From NCBI RefSeq assembly GCF_036785885.1, contig NC_092329.1, positions 3,906,001 through 3,970,000 of the forward strand: a DNA stretch of 64,000 bases, in the 5' to 3' direction. The notes below the pieces were generated by a model that ran no database searches, was not told where the DNA came from, and was given only the letters and a program-made list of their open reading frames with translations. This document shows positions 1 through 11,657 of the stretch, in pieces. Position numbers and translations under genes: made by a program. This DNA comes from Coffea arabica (lineage: Eukaryota; Streptophyta; Magnoliopsida; Gentianales; Rubiaceae). How positions within the stretch are numbered: the first letter of the stretch is position 1; the number at the start of each line of letters is the position of its first letter.

Positions 1-137
1 ACTTTGAGCTTGCAGATCTGTTCAAGTGCACAGGCCACTTTTATATGTGACTTGAAGTGCCTGACACAAGTTTGCTTCGTTGGTAATGACTAGTCTATTC
101 CATGTTTGTGAATCTCCCAAAATGGAATTAAATGCAG

Positions 138-1297
138 GTTTCTCCCAACAAAGAGTAACAGGATCAGGGAAAAGCTAGAGAAGGAAACTCGCGACTCAAT
201 TAGGAAACTGATTGAGACAAACAAGAATGAAGGACAAAAGTCGAAAATTTTGCTTCGTCTGTTAATGTCTGCCAATAAGAATTTTGATGACAAAGAAGAG
301 GGATTAGATGTGGAAGAAGTCATTGACGAATGCAAGACATTCTACTTTGCCGGAAAGGAAACAACTGCAAACCTCTTGACTTGGGCGCTTCTTCTTCTAG
401 CACTCCATCAAGAATGGCAAGATAAGGCACGAGAAGAAGTTTTTAGAGTTTGCAAAGGCAGTTTGCTTCCAAATGCTGAGAACATGGATGACTTAAAACT
501 TGTAAGTTTCAATTTTTAGTTAATTGGATGTTTTGGGTTCACTGGTAGTACAGATATTCTGATTATCCACTGGATAGGATTCAAACAATGTTTGGCCTTC
601 AAAGTAAAAACTTCTCCAAACAATGACGATGCTTGTGAACTCCTGATAGAACTGCTCAAAATAGCAATGCCTTGCGTGGAATCAGAATCAGATGAAATAG
701 AAAGATGGAAGGATGCCAACTTCTAACTTTTAACAGCTGCAAATTCTGTTCTTATATAATGGTGAATTCAGTGGATTTCTCATGCTAAAATCCCGTTTTC
801 TACTTGTAGCCAGACTGCTGTTTACCGTAATAATCACAACCTTCTCCATGTTTAACTTTTTTTTTTTCTTCTAACAGCTTACCATGATCATAAATGAAAC
901 GCTTCGGCTCTACTCACCAATAGCCCAACAGACGCGGAGAACATCCAAGAGCATCAAGCTGGGAAAGCTAGATATTCCTGCTAAAACAGAGTTCTATTTA
1001 GCACTCACTGCAGTCCATCATGACCCGGAAATATGGGGAGAAGACGCCAATGAATTTAATCCTCTTAGGTTCACTGAGCCTAAAAGGCATCTAGGTTCAT
1101 ATTTTCCGTTCGGTTTAGGGCCCAGAATTTGTGTGGGCCAAAATTTAGCAATGGTTGAAGCAAAAATTATCTTAGCCATGATTGTCAAACAATTTTCCTT
1201 CAGGGTGTCACCTTCATATGTTCATGCTCCAATCATGTACCTCGCCGTGCAGCCTCAGTATGGTGCTCCCATCCTGTTCAGGACCGTCTCAGCCTGA
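138..1297 (+). CDS. Cytochrome P450, CYP72 clan (CYP721/CYP734-like), 3' part only
   Basis: This is the C-terminal part of a haem monooxygenase, normally anchored in the ER. Two coding exons are visible: 138-501 (starting FLPTK, a segment typical of the CYP72 clan) and 878-1297 (TGA at 1295-1297). The joint LKL/LTM keeps the frame. Visible motifs are the I-helix oxygen-binding AGKETT, the K-helix ETLR, the FNPLRF equivalent of the PERF motif, and the haem loop [16 protein letters not shown] with its cysteine ligand, so the catalytic core shown here looks intact. The N-terminal half lies before the window. Bases 1-137 are probably intron; the frame through the first bases soon hits a stop. Family placement (CYP721A or CYP734A-like) is from remembered similarity. 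The substrate cannot be inferred. Confidence 0.9.
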
Positions 1298-1984
1298 ATA
1301 CTAGTGCAAGAAGGGAAGGGAAGGAGAGATTATTTGCCAATTTGAAAAGCATAAAAATTATCACCATTACACTTTGAATAGCTATTCAAATATGTGGTTC
1401 GGCCAAGCTGTCAGAGACTCTATTTGCTGCTAGTGCAATTGGAAATGGGCTAATTTTCCTTGTGTTCTTAGTTTTCATCAATATGTTAGGACAACAAAGG
1501 GCCGAGAGAAAGGGAAATCTTGAAAGCACAATGCTTTGGTGCTGGAGTTCTGGTGGCCTCATAAAAGATTTTGGATGACAAGCTAGAAAATACTCCGCTT
1601 ACAACACCTTAGCTTGCGTAGAACCAATTTACGGTACAATAGAGGGTCAGCTTGATCACGAGCTAGAATCTGATGTAGTTTTACTGTTCTTAATCTGCTT
1701 CAACTTTACTCTTTAGGAAACACATGTATACTCAGAGTAATAATGAGTGAAATTACCAAGCTGTTCACCAAGCATTGCCTCCTATGTGAGAGGCGAAAAA
1801 TTTGGGTAGGCCTGATCTTGTAGATTAAGTGATTTAAACACTTGAATTGATAAGATGATGTAACAAATTTTGAACCATTAGATCTACAAAGACAGAGTCT
1901 ACGCAGGTGTTTGCCTGTGTGAGAAATCTTGTGCTTTGTTTATTAAAGCCCCATTCTTTCCAAACATTCAACAGCATACTAATA
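1298..1984. other. P450 3' flank / UTR and LINE target region
   Basis: Non-coding. It holds the P450 3' UTR and downstream DNA. I see no further open frame with gene character. The right end is the insertion site of the LINE; the left copy of its target duplication is at 1971-1984. Confidence 0.6.
1971..1984 (+). repeat. Left target-site duplication of the LINE
   Basis: ACAGCATACTAATA, repeated exactly at 5159-5172 directly after the poly-A tail. A 14-bp perfect direct repeat is within the size range of target-primed reverse transcription. Confidence 0.93.
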
Positions 1985-4900
1985 TGGGCACAGAAATCAA
2001 GGATTCAATGGCTCAGAGAGGGAGATAAAAACACAAAATTCTTCCATGCAAATGTGAAAGGAAGGAGGAGGAGAAATCGAATGAACAAGTTGCAAAGAGA
2101 AGATGGATCATGGACTGAAAGTGAGGAGGAGCTAAGTTCGGAGATTGCTGACTACTATAGGAAACTCCTTACTAGCAGTGGAGATGGGGACTTAACTGAG
2201 GTACTAGAGGGTATTCCAAACAATATCACCGTGGAAATGAATGAAAACCTCATAAAACCTGTGGAGGAAATGGAGATTAAATCTGCTTTATTCTCCATGA
2301 GTCCTGATAAGGCCCCTGGGACTGATGGAATGTCGCCGATTTTCTTCCAAAAATTCTGGATCATTATTAAGAATGATGTGGTAAAGGCAGTCCAATCTTT
2401 TTTTCATAGTGGCCATCTCCTTAAAAATGTCAATCACACAGTGATCACCCTCATTCCTAAGGTTCTAAATCCCACATCTCTGAAACTCTATAGGCCTATA
2501 AGTCTTTGTAACACTATGTACAAAATCATTGCTAAGATATTAGCGAATAGGCTTAAAAGTGTCTTGCATTGCTGCATTTGCAAAAATCAATCCGCATTCA
2601 TCCCTGGTAGGCAAATCTTGGATAACATCATGCTTTCTCATGAATATTTGCACTATCTCAAAAACAAAAAGCAAGGTAAGGAGGGGTTCATGGCCGTGAA
2701 GCTGGACATGTCCAAAGCATACGACAGAGTTGAATGGAGCTTCTTGGATGCAATGATGGCAAAACTGGGATTCCACTACAAATGGAGAAACTGGATCATG
2801 GAATGCTTAAGAACAGTAACATACTCTTTCTCTATTAATGGAGAAGTTAAAGAATATGTCACTCCAGGAAGAGGCATTAGACAAGGGGATCCCCTATCCC
2901 CCTATCTATTCCTCCTCTGTTCAGAAGGGTTCTCGAATCTCCTCAGACGAGCTGCAGAGAGCAAGAAGATTTCAGGGATGAGAATTTGCAGACGGGGACC
3001 AAGCATTACGCACTTATTCTTTGCAGATGATTCTCTAATCTTCTGCAAAGCAAACCAGCAACAAGCAACAGAGCTTATGAGGGTGCTGCATGTGTATGCC
3101 ACTGGATCAGGTCAACTGATAAATCTCGACAAGTCCTCCATCCTGTTCAGCAAAAATGTGAGTCCAGTAGAGAAGCAAGAGATCTGTCAGATCATAGGGA
3201 ACATGCAACAGGTCAGTCAAGGCAAGTACCTGGGCCTGCCAATGGTGGTCACAAGAACAAAGGAACAGATTTTTGGCTTCATACGAAATAACATACAACA
3301 AAGGCTCCTCAAGTGGCAGAACAGACTTCTTAGTGCAGCTGGAAAGGAGATTATGCTCAAGTCGGTGTCAATGGCTATGCCCACATATACCATGTCGTGC
3401 TTCAAAGTACCAAAAAGATTGTGCAAAGATATCAGCTCCATTATGTCTAACTACTGGTGGGGAGAAGTAAATGGTAAGAATAAGATTCACTGGTGTTCTT
3501 GGAAGAAGCTCACTCAAGTCAAGGAAAAGGGCGGCTTGGGATTCAAGGAACTGGAAGCTTTCAATTCTGCATTGCTAGGCAAACAGGTGTGGAGGATACT
3601 TACTCAACCAAATCTCCTAGTCAGTCAAGTACTAAAGGCCAAATATTTCCCCATGAGCTCCATATTCAAGTGCAAAGTTCCAAACAATGCATCTTGGATG
3701 TGGAGGGGCCTGATGGAAGCAAGGGAATTCGTGGAACAAGGAGTTAGAAGGAGAATAGGCAATGGCAGGAGTACACAAATTTGGAATGACAAATGGATTC
3801 CAGATGCAACAAATGGGAGGGTGACAACCAAGAGACAATTGGATAGCAGTCCTCACAAGGTGGACGAACTGATAATTCAGAAAAGATGGAATAGGATCTT
3901 GGTATTTCAGCTTTTTAATGAAGTGGATGCAGAACGAATCCTGAGCATTCCAATTAGCTTATCAGGAAGAGAGGACAGTTACTTCTGGTTGCATGGTGCT
4001 GATGGTAAGTACTCAGTCACTTCTGGGTACAAGGCATTGATATCCAGTAGAGAAAGGCCACAAAAAGATATTCAGGAGGAGGTGTCCACGAGCTGGGAGC
4101 AACAAAATAATAAGATGTGGAAAGTATTGTGGAGACTCAAAATCAAACACAAGCTAAAGATATTCCTGTGGAAATGCTTGAATAATGCACTGCCAGTGAG
4201 AGAGATCATCCATGGAAGAACCAAAGTAGGTGATCCTTTTTGCAGAAGGTGTGGGGAAGGAAGGGAGACAATAGAGCATACGCTACTGAATTGCAGAGAA
4301 GCTAAACAAATTTGGCAGTTTGCACCTATCCAATGGGAAGGCACGCAAGAATATAATGGATGTTTCAAAAGATGGTGGACAGCAATCATCGAGGCAAGGT
4401 ATAGAGCATCAGGAGCACAACATCTGGCCCTCACTGTCAACATTCTGTGGCAGATATGGAAGGCCAGAAATGATTGGGAATTCAAGGGGGAATATCATCA
4501 GCCGTGGAAGACAATTAAGAAGGCTCAGGAGGAATGGCTAGAATTTGAAGAAGCAACAAACAAGGAAACTAGGATGAGCACAGGAGAAACATCACTTGAC
4601 AACCATGATGACCAGCAATTAGAGCCGGAAGGAGGAACAGTGATCATGAGAGTTGCGGCAACAAGTTACACAGACAAACCTGCCTTAGGCATTGGAATCA
4701 CTTTAGCTGAGGGGAACCAAGAGCCAAAGATAGGATGGGCATTAAGAGAAAGAAGTTCAGGGGTACAGCTAGTGGACGAAGCAGTAGCACTTAAACTGGC
4801 TATGTGCAAAGCAACCACCTTGCAACAAAGGAAGGTACAATTCCAGGTTCTGAACAAGCAACTTCTCAATCTCATACGATCTCAAAAGGCAAGTGATATT

Positions 4901-5062
4901 AGAGTAGCTACTATGGTGGAGGATATTGTACAATTGAAAGGGATGTTTCATATGTGCTCCTTTTGTCTAGTTAATAGTGGTAACAATCATCTAAGTTCTA
5001 GGATTAGTCTATATGCCTTAGGCATCACAATCGATGAGGAACTTTGGTTTCCTCAGTGTTAA
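1985..5062 (+). CDS. LINE ORF2 remainder: reverse transcriptase, zf-RVT, RNase H-like
   Basis: The open frame enters at the TGG codon at 1985 and ends at TAA 5060-5062; host bases upstream keep the frame open to 1907 by chance. Order of parts: linker with KNTKFFHA; reverse transcriptase with the SPDKAPGTDG block, motif A LDMSKAYDRVEW, motif B IRQGDPLSPYLF and catalytic FADD in motif C; a zinc-binding zf-RVT region with CRRC and IEHTLLNC; and a C-terminal RNase H-like region with DEAVALKLA and NSGNNHLSSR. The endonuclease is absent because of 5' truncation. The first acidic position expected in the RNase H core is unclear (the segment reads RVAATSYTDKPALGIGI). All reverse transcriptase motifs I can check are intact. 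Confidence 0.93.
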   Translation, partial: WAQKSRIQWLREGDKNTKFFHANVKGRRRRNRMNKLQREDGSWTESEEELSSEIADYYRKLLTSSGDGDLTEVLEGIPNNITVEMNENLIKPVEEMEIKSALFSMSPDKAPGTDGMSPIFFQKFWIIIKNDVVKAVQSFFHSGHLLKNVNHTVITLIPKVLNPTSLKLYRPISLCNTMYKIIAKILANRLKSVLHCCICKNQSAFIPGRQILDNIMLSHEYLHYLKNKKQGKEGFMAVKLDMSKAYDRVEWSFLDAMMAKLGFHYKWRNWIMECLRTVTYSFSINGEVKEYVTPGRGIRQGDPLSPYLFLLCSEGFSNLLRRAAESKKISGMRICRRGPSITHLFFADDSLIFCKANQQQATELMRVLHVYATGSGQLINLDKSSILFSKNVSPVEKQEICQIIGNMQQVSQGKYLGLPMVVTRTKEQIFGFIRNNIQQRLLKWQNRLLSAAGKEIMLKSVSMAMPTYTMSCFKVPKRLCKDISSIMSNYWWGEVNGKNKIHWCSWKKLTQVKEKGGLGFKELEAFNSALLGKQVWRILTQPNLLVSQVLKAKYFPMSSIFKCKVPNNASWMWRGLMEAREFVEQGVRRRIGNGRSTQIWNDKWIPDATNGRVTTKRQLDSSPHKVDELIIQKRWNRILVFQLFNEVDAERILSIPISLSGREDSYFWLHGADGKYSVTSGYKALISSRERPQKDIQEEVSTSWEQQNNKMWKVLWRLKIKHKLKIFLWKCLNNALPVREIIHGRTKVGDPFCRRCGEGRETIEHTLLNCREAKQIWQFAPIQWEGTQEYNGCFKRWWTAIIEARYRASGAQHLALTVNILWQIWKARNDWEFKGEYHQPWKTIKKAQEEWLEFEEATNKETRMSTGETSLDNHDDQQLEPEGGTVIMRVAATSYTDKPALGIGITLAEGNQEPKIGWALRERSSGVQLVDEAVALKLAMCKATTLQQRKVQFQVLNKQLLNLIRSQKASDIRVATMVEDIVQLKGMFHMCSFCLVNSGNNHLSSRISLYALGITIDEELWFPQC

Positions 5063-5159
5063 ACACACTGATTGTAAAGTTATCTCGAGCCTTTGCTCGC
5101 ACTTGTACATGTTTTGGAAGTAATATAATCAAATATCGTTTCGGAAAAAAAAAAAAAAA
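1985..5159 (+). mobile_element. LINE, plant L1 clade, 5'-truncated, with poly-A tail
   Basis: A non-LTR retrotransposon inserted downstream of the P450 gene. Both ends are fixed by a 14-bp perfect target duplication (1971-1984 and 5159-5172). The 3' end is about 15 adenines after the sequence ending TCGTTTCGG. The 5' end falls inside ORF2, just after where the endonuclease domain would lie, so ORF1, the endonuclease and the internal promoter are missing and the copy cannot move on its own. The rest of ORF2 is open for more than 1000 codons. A perfect duplication and an uninterrupted frame point to a recent insertion. Confidence 0.95.
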
Positions 5160-5172
5160 CAGCATACTAATA
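5159..5172 (+). repeat. Right target-site duplication of the LINE
   Basis: Exact copy of 1971-1984, starting at the last A of the tail. Confidence 0.93.
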
Positions 5173-7339
5173 CAGTAGGATTATGTTCCAATACAATATC
5201 CATTTCCCTTTCCCCTAAGTTATTAAAGGATGTACTCAATAAAAATAGATTGGCAAAGGTGTGAATTTTCGTTCCAACGAAGTTGTGTTATTATTGCTCA
5301 TGTTCTTGAGATGGACACATTAAATTACTTGGAGATTCGCACAAATTTGTCTGAGAGGGAAAAAAAAACTCGAAAGACTATGTCAATAAATTTTGGGTTG
5401 AATCATTGATATTTGATACAAGCAAAAAATCACATGCCAATAACTCCATTTGCCACATTACATGTCAGAATTCGAAGGTTTGGCGACCAAACTTGGAAGT
5501 TGCACCAGGAAAGTTAGAAGGCGAGAGCAATGTCTTATTCTTTGTCACAGAAGGCAAAAAAAGAAAGCAAAATAAAACCGAACTTATGGCTGTTGTCTAA
5601 TGGAATATCCTTTTCCCAAGGAAATGGGAGTACCAAACCCTGAAAATTTCGAAAGCCAAGCACCAAACTTTCTAGCTTGCCACGAGATTCAAACGTGTTC
5701 CTACCAGAAATAACAAAAACCGGATTCGCATGAGCTCCAAAAATTCTTTCCCTTCTTCCCTTCCCTAGGACCAAAAAAATTGCAAAACCATCTAACTCGG
5801 CCCCCATCATTGGGAGCAATATCCGAACAAGTTTTACCGACCCGTTCTGTCGTTTGACGAAAATGACAACTTCATCCCCAATCGCTTCTTAAAACGACAT
5901 CCAATATACGTTTAAACGACAGTGTTAAGACGATACATCCACTAAATTCGGCCGCGCATGTCCATGCATGCAGCCAAGCATAGTCCCCCATGTTTGTTTG
6001 TTGCCATTTAGTAGAAGTTTGGAAAAAATGAGCAAAATAGTTTCCCAACCTTAATACCAAAAGGATGGTTGGACATGCATACCCCTACACAACTCAAACT
6101 GGCAAGGCATTACTCCACATGATCTCTTGCAATGACAAGTCTCGTATTCTATCAGCAGCACTGCAACCCTTTTAAGCACTGACCTATCAAAGTCAGATTT
6201 GACGAACCCAAGTTGCCCAAACCCTTTGTGGATTCAAACTTGCAATATGATTCGTCAAAGGGGGCTATAAGAGGACGCAACCTTTATATTTGCTCCACAA
6301 AATCATTTAACAAGTTCAAAGTAAACAAAAGCAAATATGTTACTTGTAGCTTTATCCATAACTTGCAAATATTTGTGTTTGGATGTAAGATTATCTGAAC
6401 ATATTTTTATAGTAATATTGTAACACTTTTGCGATGTAATATTTATGAGATAATAAGGTTAATTGAAAAAAAAAAGTGGTTAAACAAACGTGTTTAAGAT
6501 GCAACTAAAATTTTTTTTGCATAATATAGAAAATCTAATCACGTTATTTGACTTTTCCCTAAATCTTGGATGATTTTTTTTTATTATTTCCTTTGCTCAT
6601 ATTTGCCAGATTTATTGAGGGGCAGGATAATTTGGATTTTCATTTTAACCTCAATTAAATTGGTCATGTGGAAAATACAAAACTTAACTTTTTGAATGAT
6701 ACATCAAATCAAAGATTAATTTTAGGTTTGAAAGATGAACTAAACTATTCGAAATTTAAATTGAGATAATAACTCATTCGAGTTTATTTCGATAACTAAA
6801 TAAGTCAATAATGAATAACATTTTGTATTGTCTACAATTTTAAACTTAGTTCATTCTTTGCTTAATTAGCAATAAGTTTGAAACTTGCACGAACAAAATT
6901 CAAGATACTTGAGTTTAGTTTGATAAAAACTTGTTCGATTTCGACTTTATAAATAAACAGGCAATGCTTAAACATGATTTCAAATTTATATAAAAAAATT
7001 CCTTGAGTTGTTTGATTTGATTTGATTAAACTCATTTATACTTCTAATTAATTTGCAAATGATATTTGCACTACAAAATTACCCTTTGCACTTCACATTC
7101 TTTCTGTACTAAAATGTTATGGTAGAATTTCAAGAGCTATTTTTGGAGTACAATTATCACTTGTCTTAAATTGATAGAATTAATAGTTGCAACTTGATAA
7201 TGTGTTCGAATAAAAAATGTTAGAGGACTACTTTGGTCATTTCACCAAGAACTTTTCAATTTCTTTTGAAACTATGCCTTTCCCAAAATACATATTAATT
7301 AACTGAAATCCCATTTCCCGTATTTCCTGCTCATATCTT
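5173..7339. other. Intergenic, AT-rich, no gene recognised
   Basis: About 2.2 kb between the LINE and the phosphatase leader. Short open frames exist (for example 5535-5819 on the minus strand, 94 codons), but none shows a domain I know. Bases 6400-7300 are strongly AT-rich with homopolymer runs. The right end holds the phosphatase promoter. Confidence 0.5.
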
Positions 7340-8426
7340 AGGGTTACTGGGGGGGCGTTGGTTTCAGTAGCTAATTTAAGCTCAAACCCCAAAATCCCAT
7401 CCGAAGCTTCTCGATTTGTATCCTTTGGGCAAACTCAGCAGCCACCAGACCTTCCCCCATCCCCTTCCCCAGATATTGACGAAAGCAAATCAAGGAATTT
7501 AAATCACGACGGCTTTTCATGTATAAGACTATTTCTTCAAAGGTTTTATTGGCAGAGATCCTTTTATTGTAAATTATAGTGATAAGGACAACTGGGTTTT
7601 CTGGGAATAGCTTCTTTGTTCACAAAAAACTGAAAAGGTACGATTTTTATGCCCTTTTGATTTGTTTTGAAATCAGTTAATCAATGAGGGATTATTTTAA
7701 AGCTTTTGACTTTTTGGTTTTGAAATTAATGTTGTTATTTGTATTTCTAAGATGGGATTGCGTTGATGTATCTGGTCTTAGTTTTTTTTTGAATGATTTT
7801 GAATTGGTGTTGTTGGATGGGTTGTTTATTGGTTTAGAATAAAAAATTTATGACATACGTGATTTGTGAATAGAAGATTGCTATGTGGAGAATTTAGGAT
7901 TATTTAGAATAGGGGCTGCAGGACTTATTTGGAGCTTCAGTCTTTTTTTTTTTGGGTGTGTGTGGGGGGTGGGGGGGGTGGTTCCAGGAAAAATGGCCTT
8001 TATGCAGCTCTTGATAGTTCAATTTTAAAAAGAATTTATGTTTTCATTTTCTTGCCCACCTACTTGGGCTTGCTTTTAGGTTGTTAGGAAGTTGTGTGAT
8101 GAGCGATCTTAGTTCACCTCCATCCATGTTAATGCAGGAAAGGGAATGGTAGTAATAAATTTGAAACAGTAACTTTATCAGATAACAAAAATCTTTCCAT
8201 TTTTTTTGTTTTGGAAGTTATTTTCGTCTGACAGGATTGTGGATCTCGTTGGCTTTACTGATAATTTTATTTTCATTTCAGGAAGGGTTTTTGTGGAATC
8301 AGATTCACCCTCTGTAGATAGATGTAAATATAGTTATGAGATTATCTTTTCAGACGTGTTCTACTGGTGGTGTTGTCTCTACTAAACTGCTGAAAGTAAA
8401 GCTTCTTTGTTGGCAAGGCCAAGAAG
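7340..8426 (+). promoter_or_regulatory. 5' leader and leader intron of the PP2C gene
   Basis: A likely 5' UTR exon ends at 7637 (GAAAAG/gtacg). A leader intron follows to the acceptor at 8280-8281 (cag/gaaggg), and the second leader part runs to the ATG at 8427. The intron holds a guanine-rich run at about 7957-7983. The transcription start was not located; the exon borders are inferred from splice consensus. Confidence 0.45.
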
Positions 8427-11400
8427 ATGCCATCTAATTCTTTCTCAAGACTTATTGTTGCTTGCCGGCAAGGAGTGCAGAGATCAATTTCTTCACAAGG
8501 AGGTGGGTTACAAGACTTAGTAGAGCTCCCTATCAGCCAAACCAAATTACTGTTTGGTGGGGCTTCTGGAACAATCAGTGACCTGCATGGTCTCGTACGC
8601 CCTGGCACTCTTGCTGCTGCTCAAGCAAATTTGCATGTAGCCAACCGAAGAAAGAATCTTTCCTTTGCTGGAGCATTTTCACGTGCACTTTCTCTTCCAT
8701 CTGTATCAGGACCTTCAATCCAAGTTTGCAGTTATCATATTGATCAGCTGCTCGCTGAGCCTGCTGAAGTTTCTTTGGCTCACAATTCTCAGAAGGGACC
8801 CATGGCTTTATCTTGTTGCAGAGCTTCTCTTGTCAATTCTGCTTTAAGTGATGTGACACTTAGGCTTGTTCAACCTGCTGTCTCAGCCAACAATTCTTTT
8901 GCTTCTTGCAACAGTAGAAATATGGAGATTTGTAGGAATACTCGCATGAGTTTGAGAAATAAAGAGCAGCCCAATAGCTTCTTGGTTTATGGATATTTCA
9001 TATACAACGTGGCAAAGAGGAGGGGAAGGTTGAGTCCCTACCAGGAATTTGGATTAAGGTTTTTTCACACTTCATCACCAGCATGTTCCTCTGCTGGCAC
9101 CGCTCCTGATGTGTCCTTTGATAGCTCTCTGCGTGATGAACAGCTTTCAAGTTCTGCTGATTCTTATACAGAGTATGTTCTCTCTAGTTTGTCTTTCTTT
9201 TTATGTTTAATGTCAAACTTAGTATCGAGAAATGGAAGGTTCAAAGCCCTAGTATGGCCTGATCTAGCCTACTATGTATTGTTTGGCTTGCAGAAGATTT
9301 ATGTGTGTCTTAGACGATATAGCATGTGAAAGTGGGAAAATAAGCAAAGACACTTGTTTAAATGCCTATATTAGTCAAGGGCCAAAATGTATTGATAATA
9401 CAAAATCACTTTTTGTGTCATCAGTCTCACTCTCTCTCTCTATCTCTCTTGACGGGATAAATACATGTGCTGGCAAGTTTCAAATCTCATGAGGTTATGT
9501 CTCTCTTGATGATATTTATTGCAGGAAGATCCCAACAGACAGATCTTTAAAGCTAAAATCAGGATCATGTTACCTGCCTCATCCTGACAAAGAAGAAACT
9601 GGTGGAGAGGATGCCCATTTTATATGCACAGATGAGCAGGCAATTGGTGTTGCTGATGGTGTAGGTGGATGGGCAGAGCTAGGTGTTGATGCTGGGCTAT
9701 ATGCACGTGAACTTATGTCAAATTCAGTAACAGCAATTGAGGACGAACCAAAAGGTTCAGTTGACCCCGCTAGGGTCCTGGAGAAAGCTTACATGAGCAC
9801 AAAAGCGAGAGGGTCTTCCACTGCATGTATCGTTGCCCTTACAGATCAGGTATCTATACTTTTTAGTTAAATAGTTACTTATTTGTGTCTGATCTATTAC
9901 TGAAGCTAAGCTTAGATGTGATGCTGTAAACTTTGGCCTATGTGATTCAAGTCTTGTTAAGATTGACTAGTACAGTACTTCATTTATCTAGATTCCCCCA
10001 TCACATTTTGGATCATGTTGTCTTTCTGATTTTCCTCCATATGCAGGGTCTGCATGCCATTAATCTAGGGGACAGTGGATTTATGGTGGTTAGGGATGGG
10101 TGCACTGTTTTTAGATCTCCTGTCCAACAGCATGATTTCAATTTCACATACCAACTAGAGAGTGGAAATGCTGGTGATTTGCCTAGCTCTGGACAGGTAA
10201 ATAGATGCTGTGAAGGTCCTAGTTGTTAACTAATCTGACTGACTTTACTCTTCAACTGGTAAAGAGAGTGTGTGTGTGTGTGTATTTTTTAAGCTAATCA
10301 TCTGTTGGAACATGTTGAGGAAAGCAATGATTGGGTTTAACAAAGTTATCTTGAGAGGCTTAAAGTGGTGCTACTCTACTCTGCTGTAGGATGTGGGTGT
10401 ATATTTTATCTTACAGACTGCACATAAGCTTAGCTTGCCCTTGGTTATGAATTAAGAGCTACGCGATGGCTTGTCATGTGCTTGCTTGATTAAGGCACTG
10501 TAACTGCATGATTGTTAAATTGTTAATCTTGTCTGTGTATTACATTTGTTTAGTTTATATTTTGTCTAATACAATGACTAATCATTTTAACATACCAGAA
10601 AAGAATTGGTCTTTTTCCAAAGCCACTCATACAGACTACAGATTTCATGGACATCTAGTCATTATATATCCTGTAAGATTTAGTTGTTCAATAATTTAAG
10701 GTGTTATTTAAATTACTTATGCCTTACATTCTGTTTGGTGGAGGTGTTACAATCTTAACACTATTGGTATTTTATGCCTAGACTGAATGGTCATCCTTTT
10801 GATGCAGGTCTTTACAATCCCTGTTGCTCCTGGTGATGTAATAGTTGCTGGTACTGATGGGCTTTTCGACAATTTGTATAACAATGACATAACAGCAGTG
10901 GTTGTTCATGCTGTTAGAGCTGGATTAGGACCTCAGGTGACAGCTCAGAAGATAGCAGCATTGGCCCGGCAGCGAGCACAAGATAAGAACAGGCAGACCC
11001 CTTTCTCTTCTGCAGCACAAGATGCTGGGTTTCGCTATTATGGTGGAAAACTAGATGACATCACTGTAGTAGTTTCTTACATAACCAGCGACAATAATGT
11101 ACGAATCCTCTCTCTTTCTGTCTCTCTCTCTCTCTCTGTCTGTGTGTGTTTGTGTCCACATGCTTTCCAGATCACTCAGTTAAATACTCGGCCTCACTGA
11201 AAGGTGCTTGGTACACAATTCGTGGTCATAGTATTGTCACAGAAATGGTGCTGTTTCTCTGGCTCTTGCTTCTATGCTTGTTGTGCCTTGAGCATTCTCT
11301 CCTTTAAATGGAGTCATATGCATTTGTAGCTGCTGCTAACGTCTACCTTTTGATGATATGTAGAGAGGTCTGCAGTTTTCTTCTAGAAGTCAACAAAAAT

Positions 11401-11657
11401 AGTGTCTTTTTCCTATGTGACGTGAAACTGTGACTTATTTTTGATAAATACAATAGTTTCTAGACTTTCGCTTGTTCCTTGGTCTGCCAGAGAACTGTCA
11501 CCATGACATGGTCACACTGACATACCATTCAGTATATTGTTCATCGTTTTTCGCATAAATGAGTGCAGTTGTATGTTTGTACTCTTGAGGATAAAATATC
11601 TGATTAAGGTGCCCATATGCTGTGCAGGAAAAGACTTCAGCACGTGGATCTAGTTAG
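8427..11657 (+). CDS. Protein phosphatase 2C, PTC7/PPTC7 type (PP2C 55-like)
   Basis: A metal-dependent Ser/Thr phosphatase of the small PTC7 subgroup, whose yeast and animal members act in mitochondria; the plant members are predicted organellar. Five coding exons: 8427-9172, 9525-9849, 10047-10196, 10808-11098, 11628-11657, giving 513 residues. All joins keep frame and use GT-AG. The N-terminal third is basic and Ser-rich without a known domain, consistent with a transit peptide. Catalytic-domain motifs are GVADGVGGW (about 290-298), LGDSGF (364-369), AGTDGLFDN (about 422-430) and [10 protein letters not shown] (about 486-495), which carry the metal-binding aspartates. The last exon adds only nine residues (EKTSARGSS); if the preceding intron is retained, translation would instead run through a CT/GT repeat to a stop at 11200. 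The family is certain, the last exon less so. Confidence 0.92.

Noticed and set aside
2155-4951. Many frames on the minus strand and in other plus frames within the LINE
   Set aside because: All overlap the long reverse transcriptase frame and show no domain; they are shadows.
5535-6060. Minus-strand frames of 94 and 62 codons
   Set aside because: No recognised domain, no splice continuation, no neighbours to support a gene.
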